From positions 590,010 to 654,009 of the forward strand of contig NZ_JAINRC010000002.1 in NCBI RefSeq assembly GCF_020400655.1: 64,000 bases of DNA, read 5' to 3'. The translations under genes were made by a program, and so were the position numbers. Numbering within the stretch: the first letter of the stretch is position 1; every line of letters starts with the position of its first letter. Positions 55,131-63,921 of the stretch are shown here, one piece after another. The notes under the pieces were generated by a model, which worked only from the letters and a program-made list of their open reading frames with translations, was not told the origin of the DNA and ran no database searches. This stretch comes from Streptomyces spinosus (GTDB lineage: Bacteria > Actinomycetota > Actinomycetes > Streptomycetales > Streptomycetaceae).

Positions 55131-57072
55131 ACCGGGACGTGGCCCAGTCCGCGAGCGCCGCCCGGTCGAAGGCGCCGCCGTGCGGTTCCACCACGAGCCG
55201 TACGGTCGCGCGCCCGGTGAGGTCGACGTGGACGGGGACGGCCGGGTCGCGGCCCTTGACCAGGCCGGACCGCCACAGCCGTACCCCGTCGGCGTAGACG
55301 GAGAAGGAGACCTTGCCGAGGCCGAGCGTCAGGTCGTCCACGCCGGCCAGCGCGTCGTAGGCGGTGCACTGCCGGTTGAGGACGACGGTGACGGAGGAGT
55401 CGCCGTGGACGGTGACCCCGCGCGCGTACCGCTCGCCGCCGACGGACAGGCCGTACCGCCGCCACACCCAGCCGCTCTCGCCGAGCGCGATCTCGGGCCG
55501 GGTGCCGTCACCGGTGACGTCGAAGCGCAGCTCGCTCAGCTGGTAGACGGTGGGCGCCGGCGGTGGGGTGGGCGTCGAGGTCGGCTCGGGCGTGGGTTCC
55601 GGCTTCGGCGTGGGGGTGGCTGACGGCGTCGGGAAGGGTTCGGGGGCCGGCTCCGCCGGGGTTGGCGGGGCGGCGGGCCTGTGGGTGGGCTTGCCGGCGG
55701 GTGTGCCTACGGGTGCCGGCGCCGGTTCGGGGGCGAGGGCGACGGGCTTCGGCTTCGGCGGGGACGTGGAGGGAGGCGGTGCGGGCGCGGGCGTCCCGGG
55801 CCGTACCACCGGTGCGGACACGGACGGGGAGGGGTCCGGCGCCGGCTGGGCGACCTCCTTCGTCGGACGGCCGTCGTGCACCAGGGCCAGCGCGACCGCG
55901 GCGGCGGCCACCACGACCACACCGGCGGCGATGCCGGCCTTCACCGGCGCCCCGAGCCCCTCGGACGCCGCGGCCCCGCCCCCACCGCTCGCCCCGCCGG
56001 ACGAGCCACCGGCCGCGGCGGCGCCGGCCGCCCCCGCCCCCGCACCCCCGGCCACGATCCCGAGGGCCTTGGCGTACCCGGCGGCCCCGAACCAGCCGAT
56101 GACCGCGACCGGGACGACCGCCGGGATACCGCTCGCGACCTCTTCGATCTGCGCCGCCGCCAGCCGGCACCCGGCGCACTCCTCCAGGTGCTTGCGCAGC
56201 CCCCGCTCGGCACGGACACGCAGCTTGCGGCGGGCGTAGCCGCCGAGCTGGTCGGCGTAGCGGGCGCACTCCTCGTCGTGGGAGAGGGCGGCGCTGACGT
56301 GGGCCTGGAGGTACGCCTGCCTCAGCCCCTCCCGCGCGCGGCTGGCGAGGACCCGGGTGCCGTTGGCGTCCAGCCCGAACAGGACGGCCACCTCGCTCGG
56401 GGACTCGTCCTCCACCTCCGTGTGCCACAGCACGGCCTGCCAGCGCTCGGGCAGCGAGCGGAAGGCCCGCATGGCCATGGACCGCTCGGCCTCGCGCAGG
56501 GCGCGGACGTCGGCGGCCAGACCGAGGTCCGCTGCGGCGGAGCCGATGAACGCGGTGCCCTCCGCGGCGTCCGGGACCCGGGCGGCCTGCTGGGCGAAGA
56601 GGGCGAAGTCGTCGACGAGTTGCTCCCGCCGGGCGGACTTCGCCCAGTGGGCGGCGACCCGCCGGACGGAGGTCAGCAGATAGGCCCGTACGGCGTGCTC
56701 CGGCCCGGAGCCGCCCCGCACCGCCTGCAGCATCCGCGCGAACACCTCGGCGGTGAGGTCGTCGGCGGTGTGCCCGTCCCGGCAGCAGGCGCGGGCGTAG
56801 CGCCGTACCGCGTCCGCGTGCCGTCGGTACAGCTCCTCGTAGGCGGAGTCGTCACCACCGCGCATCCGCTCGATCAGCTCGGCGTCGGCGGGCGGCGTCT
56901 CCCGGCGCGGCGGCGGCACGCCTGCCTCACGCTGGGCCGGCACGCTCCCGTCACGGGACCCGCCGGACGGGGCCGGCGGCCCGCCTTGGTGCGGCACCTG
57001 GGGCGAGGTCAGCTCCCGGGTCTCCGCGTCCCCGTCGTCACCGCGCGACCCGTCCCACCCGTCAACGCCCAT
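55117..57072 (-). CDS. ECF sigma factor fused to anti-sigma-like, membrane and NPCBM domains
   Basis: A 651-residue multidomain protein. The ECF sigma core (about 62-258) has region 2 (DDSAYEELYRRHADAVRRYARAC) and region 4 (SEVAVLFGLDANGTRVLASRAREGL). Next is a zinc-binding HxxxCxxC (His295, Cys299, Cys302) as in anti-sigma factors, then two hydrophobic helices (about 315-345 and 378-398). A long Pro/Thr/Glu linker (about 405-515) leads to an external NPCBM-type sugar-binding domain (about 520-651). This is a self-contained membrane sigma/anti-sigma sensor, of the type grouped as ECF52 (recall). Release would need proteolysis. Confidence 0.9.
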   Translation of the reverse strand: MGVDGWDGSRGDDGDAETRELTSPQVPHQGGPPAPSGGSRDGSVPAQREAGVPPPRRETPPADAELIERMRGGDDSAYEELYRRHADAVRRYARACCRDGHTADDLTAEVFARMLQAVRGGSGPEHAVRAYLLTSVRRVAAHWAKSARREQLVDDFALFAQQAARVPDAAEGTAFIGSAAADLGLAADVRALREAERSMAMRAFRSLPERWQAVLWHTEVEDESPSEVAVLFGLDANGTRVLASRAREGLRQAYLQAHVSAALSHDEECARYADQLGGYARRKLRVRAERGLRKHLEECAGCRLAAAQIEEVASGIPAVVPVAVIGWFGAAGYAKALGIVAGGAGAGAAGAAAAGGSSGGASGGGGAAASEGLGAPVKAGIAAGVVVVAAAAVALALVHDGRPTKEVAQPAPDPSPSVSAPVVRPGTPAPAPPPSTSPPKPKPVALAPEPAPAPVGTPAGKPTHRPAAPPTPAEPAPEPFPTPSATPTPKPEPTPEPTSTPTPPPAPTVYQLSELRFDVTGDGTRPEIALGESGWVWRRYGLSVGGERYARGVTVHGDSSVTVVLNRQCTAYDALAGVDDLTLGLGKVSFSVYADGVRLWRSGLVKGRDPAVPVHVDLTGRATVRLVVEPHGGAFDRAALADWATSRFTCR

Positions 57073-57328
57073 CGCGGACAGCCCCCGACCCCGGCCCAGC
57101 CCAACCCGTCAGCCGTCAGCCTGCCACACCGCACTCCCCCGGAAGCCCCCGCGCGCACTCCATCCACTCGTCCGAGCGCACGTGCCCCCACACCACCCCG
57201 AACACCCGTCGGGGCGCACGCCCCGCAGGGGCCACCGGCACCACCCGACCGCTCCAGGCGCACGGGTGGTCCGGTGGGTGCTGCTGGGAGAAGGAACGCC
57301 CCGGAAACGAGGCCGAGGTGCGAGCCGG

Positions 57329-58105
57329 CTACGGCCGGGACCGCAGCCCCTCCAGCAGGATGTCCAGCAAGCGCGCCGACGCCGCCGCCTGCTGCGCCGC
57401 GTCCGGCAACGACGGCGCCGCCGTGGCGATCACCAGCAGCACGTCCCCCACGGACACGTCCGTCCGCAGCTCACCCGCCGCCCGGGCCCGGTCCACCAAC
57501 TGCCCGACCACGTCGAGCAGCGCCCCGGCCCCGGCGTCGTCGGCCACCGCGGCCTCCTGCGCCACGAGCCGCAACTCACCGCTCCCCGACTGCACCCGCT
57601 GCTGAGGCACCCGGGCCTCTCCGACGAGGCCGACCGCGTCACCGGCCGTACCGGACTCACCCGGAGCGGCGGAGCCGACCCGCAGCACCTGCGGCGGCAG
57701 CAGCCGCCCCGCCCCCGACGCCACGGAGGTCCGCAGGAACCGCGACAGCGCCGACCACGGCTCGTCCTCCTGCCCGAGCGCCGCCCGGGCCTGCTCGGTC
57801 AGCCGGGCCGTCTCCTCCTCGGCGATCCGCCGGACCAGCACGTCCTTGCTGGGAAAGCGCCGGTACACCGTGCCGACCCCTACCCGGGCCCGCCGCGCCA
57901 CGTCTTCCATCGGCGCGCCGTACCCCAGCTCGCCGAACACCTCACGCGCCGCACGCAGCACGTGCTCCAGATTGCGCTGTGCGTCCACCCGCAGCGGGGT
58001 CGTCCGCGCGGCGTCCGCGCGTCCGCTGCCCACCGCCGCGCTCATCGCCTTGCCGCCGGGCGCGACGGCTGCCGCCGATGCCCAATGCGTGTCCTGAACA
58101 TGCAT
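57329..58105 (-). CDS. atrA: TetR-family regulator AtrA
   Basis: A 258-residue TetR protein. The helix-turn-helix is ILRAAREVFGELGYGAPMEDVARRARVGVGTVYRRFPSKDVL-like (about 44-85; here HVLRAAREVFGELGY then GVGTVYRRFPSK). Position beside the NADH dehydrogenase gene, and the MSAAVGSGRADAARTTPLR segment, match AtrA (recall). AtrA activates actII-ORF4 in S. coelicolor and strR in S. griseus and binds many other promoters. ATG start with GGGGGAAAC ahead. It is divergent from the NADH dehydrogenase gene. Confidence 0.88.
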   Translation of the reverse strand: MHVQDTHWASAAAVAPGGKAMSAAVGSGRADAARTTPLRVDAQRNLEHVLRAAREVFGELGYGAPMEDVARRARVGVGTVYRRFPSKDVLVRRIAEEETARLTEQARAALGQEDEPWSALSRFLRTSVASGAGRLLPPQVLRVGSAAPGESGTAGDAVGLVGEARVPQQRVQSGSGELRLVAQEAAVADDAGAGALLDVVGQLVDRARAAGELRTDVSVGDVLLVIATAAPSLPDAAQQAAASARLLDILLEGLRSRP

Positions 58106-58481
58106 GTGTTTCCCCCGGTAATGACGTCTCCCCCCGGAGACTCCCCGCCACTGAACGCGAGGTGCGCGGAAGCGGCATCGGTCCCGACCGGATCCGCCCG
58201 TCGCGGACCCGTTCGACCACATTCCCTACACCCCGTCGACACACGAACATAGTTGAGAGGAAGTCAATTCAGAAGGGGCAGGTTCCGTACAGTGCGCCCC
58301 CCGATCGGAGTACGGGGTGTATACATCCCGATTCCCGCCCTTCGCACCTTGTCGCCCGCCCCCGCTGACCTGCCCCCTTTCGTCCCGCGCGGACGCCACG
58401 GCCGGCCGTGCGCACGCCCGGCCGCCGGTCACACAAATTGTCGGGGCTGTGGACAAACAACAGCGCCGGGTGCGTCATGGG
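58106..58481. promoter_or_regulatory. Divergent atrA / NADH dehydrogenase region
   Basis: A 376-base region. It holds an imperfect 18-bp palindrome CGGGGTGT-AT-ACATCCCG at 58313-58330 (8 of 9 pairs) and an AT-richer stretch near 58245-58275. These could be targets of AtrA itself or of a redox regulator of the dehydrogenase. Confidence 0.5.
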
Positions 58482-59861
58482 ATGGTGAAGGAACGTGCGC
58501 GCATTCTGGTTGTCGGCGGCGGCTACGTCGGGATGTACACGGCCCTGCGCCTCCAGCGGAAGCTGAGAGCCGAGCTGCGAAGGGGCGAGGTCGAGATCAC
58601 CGTCGTCACCCCCGATCCCTACATGACGTACCAGCCGTTCCTCCCCGAGGCCGCCGCGGGCTCGATCTCCCCGCGCCACGTCGTCGTACCGCTGCGCCGC
58701 GTCCTGGACCACTGCCACGTCGTCGTCGGCGAGGTCACCTCCATCGACCACGCCGTACGCACCGCCGCCGTCACCACCCTCGCCACCGCCGAGGAGGGCC
58801 GCACCGCCGAACTCCTCGGCTACGACGAACTCGTCCTCGCCCCCGGCTCGGTCTCCCGCGCCCTGCCCATCCCCGGCCTCGCCGAGTACGGCATCGGCTT
58901 CAAGACCGTCGAAGAGGCCATCGGCCTGCGCAACCACGTCATCGAGCAGATGGACATCGCCTCCTCCACCCGCGACCCGGCCGTCCGCGACGCCGCCCTC
59001 ACCTTCGTCTTCGTCGGCGGCGGCTACGCGGGCGTCGAGGCCCTCGGCGAACTGGAGGACATGGCCCGCTACACCGCGCGCTACTACCACAACCTCCGCC
59101 CCGAGGACATGAAGTGGATCCTCGTGGAGGCCACCGACCGCATCCTCCCGGAGGTCGGCCCCGAGATGGGCCGTTACACCGTCACCCAGCTGCGCCGCCG
59201 CAACATCCAGGTGCTGCTGGACACCCGCCTGGAGTCGTGCGCCGACCGCGTCGCCGTGCTCAGCGACGGCCAGCGCTTCCCGACCCGTACGGTCGTGTGG
59301 ACGGCCGGCGTCAAACCGCACCCGCTGATCGCCGCCACCGACCTGCCGCGCACCGGCCGCGGCCGGCTCCGCTGCACCGCCCAGCTCACCGTCGACGGCA
59401 CCGAGCACGCCTGGGCCGCCGGCGACGCCGCCGCCGTCCCCGACGTCACGGCCGCCGAACCCGGCACCGAGACCGCCCCCAACGCCCAGCACGCGGTCCG
59501 CCAGGCCAAGGTGCTCGGCGACAACATCGTCCACTCCCTGCGCGGCGAGCCGCTGGAGACGTACGCGCACCGGTACGTCGGCTCGGTCGCCTCCCTCGGC
59601 CTGCACAAGGGCGTCGCACAGGTCTACGGACGCAAACTGAAGGGCTACCCTGCGTGGTTCATGCACCGCGTGTACCACCTCAGCAGGGTGCCCACCGTCA
59701 ACCGCAAGGCCCGGGTGCTCGCCGAATGGACCCTCGCCGGCCTCTTCAAACGGGAGATCGTCTCGCTCGGTTCGCTCGAACACCCCCGGGCGGAGTTCGA
59801 ACTCGCGGCCGGTGGAAAGCCTCCGCACAACCCCTCCGACGACCCGAAGGGGTCGTCCTGA
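58482..59861 (+). CDS. Type II NADH dehydrogenase (NAD(P)/FAD-dependent oxidoreductase)
   Basis: A 459-residue single-subunit NADH:quinone oxidoreductase. There are two dinucleotide-binding motifs: ILVVGGGYVGMYTALRL (FAD, N-terminal) and FVFVGGGYAGVEALGELE (NADH, about 165-182). TVVWTAGVKPHPL and WAAGDAAAVPD complete the FAD site. The C-terminal amphipathic helix region (FKREIVSLGSLEHPRAEF) should attach it to the membrane. It moves electrons from NADH to menaquinone without pumping protons. I chose the ATG at 58482; an upstream GTG at 58449 would add 11 residues. Confidence 0.92.
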   Translation: MVKERARILVVGGGYVGMYTALRLQRKLRAELRRGEVEITVVTPDPYMTYQPFLPEAAAGSISPRHVVVPLRRVLDHCHVVVGEVTSIDHAVRTAAVTTLATAEEGRTAELLGYDELVLAPGSVSRALPIPGLAEYGIGFKTVEEAIGLRNHVIEQMDIASSTRDPAVRDAALTFVFVGGGYAGVEALGELEDMARYTARYYHNLRPEDMKWILVEATDRILPEVGPEMGRYTVTQLRRRNIQVLLDTRLESCADRVAVLSDGQRFPTRTVVWTAGVKPHPLIAATDLPRTGRGRLRCTAQLTVDGTEHAWAAGDAAAVPDVTAAEPGTETAPNAQHAVRQAKVLGDNIVHSLRGEPLETYAHRYVGSVASLGLHKGVAQVYGRKLKGYPAWFMHRVYHLSRVPTVNRKARVLAEWTLAGLFKREIVSLGSLEHPRAEFELAAGGKPPHNPSDDPKGSS

Positions 59862-59993
59862 CCGGACTCAGGAACTCCGCGGCCCGCCCCGGCGTCTGAC
59901 GGTTGTCGCCCGTCGCGGCCCGCTCCCTGCCAGACTGCCCTACGACGTCGGACGGGCGCCCGCCCGCCCTAGCACCCACGAGGCTTTCCCCAA

Positions 59994-61646
59994 GTGAACT
60001 TCACGCGCTGGAGCGCCCGGCTCCCCGGAACGCAGCGCCGCGCCACCGCGCGGACCGAGACGGCGGTCTCCCCGGACCGGCGGGGGGAAGGCTCCGTGCC
60101 CGCGGCCCGCGCCGAACAGCCCGCCGACGGCACAGCCCCGGTACCCGCCGTGGACGAACTGCCCGCGCGTGACGTCCTGGAACGCGTCCCGGCCCTCGTC
60201 GCCCTCGTCCACGGCCCCGACCACCGCGTCGCCTACGTCAACGACGCCTACACCGCCGCCTTCGGTGCCCGCGCCACCGGCGTGGCCGCCCGCGAGGCCC
60301 TGCCCGAACTCGCCGAACTGGGCCTGTTCCCGCTGCTCGACCAGGTGCTGCGCAGCGGCAGGCCCCGCACCCTGAAGTCCCGCAAGGCCGTCGACGGCCG
60401 CTCGTACACCTTCACCTGCACCCCCGTCGCCGAGGACGGCGACCGCGACGCCGGCGTGCTCGTCTTCGCCACGGACGTCACCGACCACGCCGAGGCCGCC
60501 GAGCGCCTGCGCGCCAGCGAGCGCCGCCAGCGCGAGACCGCCGTCACCCTCCAGCGCTCCCTGCTCCCGCAGGAGCTGGAACAGCCCGACGACCTGCGCA
60601 TCGCCGCCACCTACCAGCCCGGCGGCACCGAGGCCGCGGTCGGCGGCGACTGGTACGACGTGATCACCCTCGGCGGCGGCCGGACCGCCCTCGTCATCGG
60701 CGACGTCATGGGCCGCGGTGTGCGGGCCGCCGCCGTCATGGGTCAGCTCCGCACGGCCGTCCGCGCCTACGCCCGCCTCGACCTGCCCCCGCACGAGGTC
60801 CTGCAACTCCTCGACGGCCTCGCCGCCGAGATCGACGCCAACCAGATCGCCACCTGCGTGTACGCCGTCCACGACCCGAACGAGGGCCGCCTGGTGTACG
60901 CGTCCGCCGGTCACCTGCCGATCCTGGTCCGCGACGAGAACGGCACGGTCTCCCGCGCCGACGAACCCACCGGCCCGCCGCTGGGCACCGGCGGCTGGAT
61001 GCACTCGTCCGGCTCCATCGCCCTCGGCGCCGGCTCCACGGCCGTCCTCTACACCGACGGCCTGGTCGAGCGCCGCGACGCCGACCTGGACGAGGGCATC
61101 GCCGCGCTCGAGGGCGCCCTCGCCGGCGCGACCGGAAGCCCCCAGGTCGTCTGCGACCGTCTGGTCCGCTCGGCCGGCGTCACCGCCGACCACGACGACG
61201 ACGTCGCCGTCCTGGTCCTCCAGCACCCCGCGCGGACGGGCCCCGACGGCGACCTCTTCCGCAACGCGGCCCTCGAACTCCTCGGCGGTGTGGAAGCGGC
61301 ACCCCGCGCGCGTGCCTTCGCCTCCGGCGTCCTCGCCAGCTGGCGCTTCCCCGCCGAACTGCACGACCTCGGCGTCCTCGCCACCAGCGAACTGGTCGCC
61401 AACAGCCTCCAGCACGGCATCCCGCCCATGCGGCTGCGACTGCGCCGCACCGACCGCCGCCTCATCGTGGAGGTCACCGACGGCGACGACCACCTGCCGA
61501 GGCGCCGCCGCGCCGAGCCCGGCGACGAGTCGGGCCGGGGCATCGCCATCGTGGCGACCATCGCCTCCAGCTGGGGCTGCCGCCGCACCCCAGGCGGCGG
61601 AAAGGCGGTGTGGTGCGAGTTCGTCCTGCCGAAGGCGAAGCACTGA
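59994..61646 (+). CDS. PAS-PP2C-kinase regulator (SpoIIE phosphatase with HATPase)
   Basis: A 550-residue soluble regulator. A PAS sensor (about 58-160: VPALVALVHGPDHRVAYVNDAY) is joined by a short coiled linker (AAERLRASERRQRETAV) to a SpoIIE PP2C domain (about 200-400: VGGDWYDV, VIGDVMGRGVRAA, LYTDGLVERRD). An anti-sigma-type HATPase_c domain closes the chain (about 420-550: LGVLATSELVANSLQHG, GRGIAIVATIAS). Such fusions both phosphorylate and dephosphorylate anti-anti-sigma factors. GTG start. It follows the NADH dehydrogenase gene. Confidence 0.93.
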   Translation: MNFTRWSARLPGTQRRATARTETAVSPDRRGEGSVPAARAEQPADGTAPVPAVDELPARDVLERVPALVALVHGPDHRVAYVNDAYTAAFGARATGVAAREALPELAELGLFPLLDQVLRSGRPRTLKSRKAVDGRSYTFTCTPVAEDGDRDAGVLVFATDVTDHAEAAERLRASERRQRETAVTLQRSLLPQELEQPDDLRIAATYQPGGTEAAVGGDWYDVITLGGGRTALVIGDVMGRGVRAAAVMGQLRTAVRAYARLDLPPHEVLQLLDGLAAEIDANQIATCVYAVHDPNEGRLVYASAGHLPILVRDENGTVSRADEPTGPPLGTGGWMHSSGSIALGAGSTAVLYTDGLVERRDADLDEGIAALEGALAGATGSPQVVCDRLVRSAGVTADHDDDVAVLVLQHPARTGPDGDLFRNAALELLGGVEAAPRARAFASGVLASWRFPAELHDLGVLATSELVANSLQHGIPPMRLRLRRTDRRLIVEVTDGDDHLPRRRRAEPGDESGRGIAIVATIASSWGCRRTPGGGKAVWCEFVLPKAKH

Positions 61647-61733
61647 CCGGCTGCCGGCGCGTCCCCTGAGCGACACGCCCGGCACACGACGACGGCCGCC
61701 ACCCGGAGGTGACGGCCGTGACGCACCGCGGAC

Positions 61734-63023
61734 TCACGCGTCCGCGGGCACCGGTCCCGTGGACGCCCCGCCCCGGGTGACCACCCGGGTCCCGCGCGCC
61801 AGCCAGGGCCGGTCCTGCACGGCGGTGAGCCGCCGCCCGAGTCGCAGCGCGAGAACGGTGATCCCCAGCGAGAACAGCAGGAAGGTCACGATGTACGGCC
61901 CGTGCAGCGAGGCCGCGAGCGGACCCCCCACCGCCGGACCGACGGCCAGCGCCAACTGCTTGACCAGCGCGAACGCCGAGTTGTACTGCCCGGCCATGCC
62001 CTCCGGCGCCAGATCGGCGACCAGCGGCGCGACCGTCGGCGACAGCATCGCCTCGCCCAGACCGAACAGCGCGTACGTCGACACGAACGCGGCCGTGGCC
62101 ATCTCCCGGCTGCCGTGCCCCAGCCCCGCGTACCCGGCGGCCAGCCAGGCCACGGCCCAGATCAGACCCACCGCGGCGATGACCCGGGACCGCCGGCGCC
62201 GCTCCACGAACTTCAGCACGGCGAACTGGGCGACCACGATCATCAGCGTGTTCGCGGCCAGTGCCGTCCCCAGGGCGGACGTGGATATCCCGGCCGCCTC
62301 CACGCCGTACGCGCTCAGCCCCGACTCGAACTGCCCGTAGCAGGCGAAGAAGATCGCGAAGCCCAGCACGGACAGCTGCACCATCGCCCGGTTCCCGAGC
62401 AGCTGCTTCCAGCTGCCCTTCGCCGACCCCGCCGGAGCGTCCGCCAGGCGCGGCGAGCGCGGCATCCGCACGGTCGCCAGCACGCCGACCAGCAGCAGGA
62501 ACACCGCCGCCTCGATCGCGAACAGCAGCGTGAACGACGACACGCGCGTGGTGTCGACGAGGTGGCCGCCGATGAGACCGCCGACGCCCAGCCCCAGGTT
62601 CTGCAGGAAGAACTGCATCGCGAACGCACGAGAGCGGGTGTCCGCCGAGGAGCAGTCCACGATCATCGTCGCCAGCGCCGGCTGCATCACGGCCTGTCCG
62701 GCCCCGAGGGCCGCGGCGGACAGCAGCACACTCGCGGCGGTGCCCGCCAGACCGAGGCTGAGCGCGCCCACGGCGGCGGTCACCAGGGCGGCGAGCAGGA
62801 CCGGCAGCGGGCCGCGCCGCACGATCGCCCGGCCGGCGAACGGCAGCACGATCAGCGCGGCCACGGCGAAGACGGCGAGCACGAGACCCGCCGTCATGGC
62901 TCCCAGACCCCGCACCTGCGCCACATAGACGTACAGGTAGGGGACGGTGAAGCCCAGTCCGAACGCGCTGAGTGCGTTGCCCACGTGGATCCGGCGCATC
63001 GCTGCGCCCATCGCCCTGGTCAC
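61734..63023 (-). CDS. MFS transporter (DHA1-like)
   Basis: A 429-residue transporter with about twelve helices. I chose the GTG at 63023, which has AGAGAGG five bases ahead; a GTG at 63038 would add five residues. Helix 1 region NALSAFGLGFTVPYLYVYVAQ and LPFAGRAIVRRGPLPVLLAA (motif A-like) are recognisable. It is divergent from the MarR gene at 63134, with three direct repeats between, so it is probably a repressible exporter of a drug or metabolite. Confidence 0.9.
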   Translation of the reverse strand: MTRAMGAAMRRIHVGNALSAFGLGFTVPYLYVYVAQVRGLGAMTAGLVLAVFAVAALIVLPFAGRAIVRRGPLPVLLAALVTAAVGALSLGLAGTAASVLLSAAALGAGQAVMQPALATMIVDCSSADTRSRAFAMQFFLQNLGLGVGGLIGGHLVDTTRVSSFTLLFAIEAAVFLLLVGVLATVRMPRSPRLADAPAGSAKGSWKQLLGNRAMVQLSVLGFAIFFACYGQFESGLSAYGVEAAGISTSALGTALAANTLMIVVAQFAVLKFVERRRRSRVIAAVGLIWAVAWLAAGYAGLGHGSREMATAAFVSTYALFGLGEAMLSPTVAPLVADLAPEGMAGQYNSAFALVKQLALAVGPAVGGPLAASLHGPYIVTFLLFSLGITVLALRLGRRLTAVQDRPWLARGTRVVTRGGASTGPVPADA

Positions 63024-63053
63024 GTTCACCTCTCTCACTAGTTAGACGTGAAG

Positions 63054-63109
63054 ACTTCGAAGCTAAACTTCAAAGCTAAAGAGTACATGCTCAAGGACTT
63101 CAAAGCAAA
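63054..63109. promoter_or_regulatory. Triple direct repeat between the MFS and MarR genes
   Basis: ACTTCGAAGCTAA (63054-63066), ACTTCAAAGCTAA (63067-63079) and ACTTCAAAGCAAA (63097-63109). The first two abut and the third is 30 bases from the second, near three helical turns. Within each, TTCGAA/TTCAAA is near-palindromic. These are likely operators for the MarR protein, which may regulate itself and the transporter. Confidence 0.75.
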
Positions 63110-63133
63110 GGGCTTCCGTGGGATACTGCGTCC

Positions 63134-63685
63134 ATGGCCGACACCCCCGGCGGCGTCACGGAGCCGACGCTCGAAGAACAGATCGCCGCCTACCAGCGCG
63201 AGTTCCAGGACCTGGACCCCCAGGTCGAGAAGATCGTGTCGGCGCTGTCCCGGCTGAACCGCCGGATGAACGTCGCCTACGGCCGCCAGACCTCCGCCCT
63301 CGGCATCAGCAACGCCGAGTGGGAGGTCCTCAAGGCACTGGTCCTCTCCGGCGCCCCGTACCGCATGGGCCCGAGCGAGCTGGCCAAGCGGCTCGGGCTC
63401 ACCCCGGCCGCGATGACCCACCGGATCGACCGCATGGTCACCGAGGGACTGGTCACCCGGGAGCGCGACGAGTCCAACCGCGTCCGCGTCATCGTGGAGC
63501 TGACGCCCGAGGGCCGCGAGAAGTGGCTGGAGGCGATGCGCTTGGCGACGGTCTTCGAGGAGGACCTGCTCCAGGACCTCACTCCCGCGGAGCGCGGGGT
63601 GCTCGGCGAGGTCCTGACCAGGCTGCTGCGCAGGGTGGAGCACGCCCAGCCGGACGCCGGCGGCCGGCTCACCGACCTGGACTGA
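63134..63685 (+). CDS. MarR-family regulator
   Basis: A 183-residue winged-helix regulator. DNA-binding core: LGISNAEWEVLKALVLSGAPYRMGPSELAKRLGL (about 56-89), then AMTHRIDRMVTEGLVTRERDESNRVRVIVELT with the wing. The -10-like GATACT lies nine bases ahead of the ATG and no ribosome site is seen, so translation is probably leaderless. It is divergent from the MFS gene. Confidence 0.92.
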   Translation: MADTPGGVTEPTLEEQIAAYQREFQDLDPQVEKIVSALSRLNRRMNVAYGRQTSALGISNAEWEVLKALVLSGAPYRMGPSELAKRLGLTPAAMTHRIDRMVTEGLVTRERDESNRVRVIVELTPEGREKWLEAMRLATVFEEDLLQDLTPAERGVLGEVLTRLLRRVEHAQPDAGGRLTDLD

Positions 63686-63716
63686 CAGCCGCAGAAAAGA
63701 TCTTGACAGGGGGGTG

Positions 63717-63745
63717 TTGACACGCCCCTGCGCGATCCGTAAAGT
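63717..63745 (+). promoter_or_regulatory. rrn promoter (upstream)
   Basis: Consensus TTGACA, a 17-base spacer and TAAAGT. A further TTGACA lies at 63703-63708. Confidence 0.75.
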
Positions 63746-63891
63746 TCTTCGGGTTGCCGCGGAGCCGTAACGGTTCCTCGGTAGCACCTCAGCCGCCTGG
63801 AGCGGCACCCCTCACACCTTCAGCACGATCCCTCCTACGGGTTGATTTCGGCGTGCCCGAATTCAATTCGAATAGGGACTCGGCGGCCCGA

Positions 63892-63921
63892 TTGGGAATC
63901 GCCGGGCGGATCCGCTAAGGT
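63892..63921 (+). promoter_or_regulatory. rrn promoter (downstream)
   Basis: TTGGGA, an 18-base spacer and TAAGGT, just ahead of the conserved rrn leader. Confidence 0.65.
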
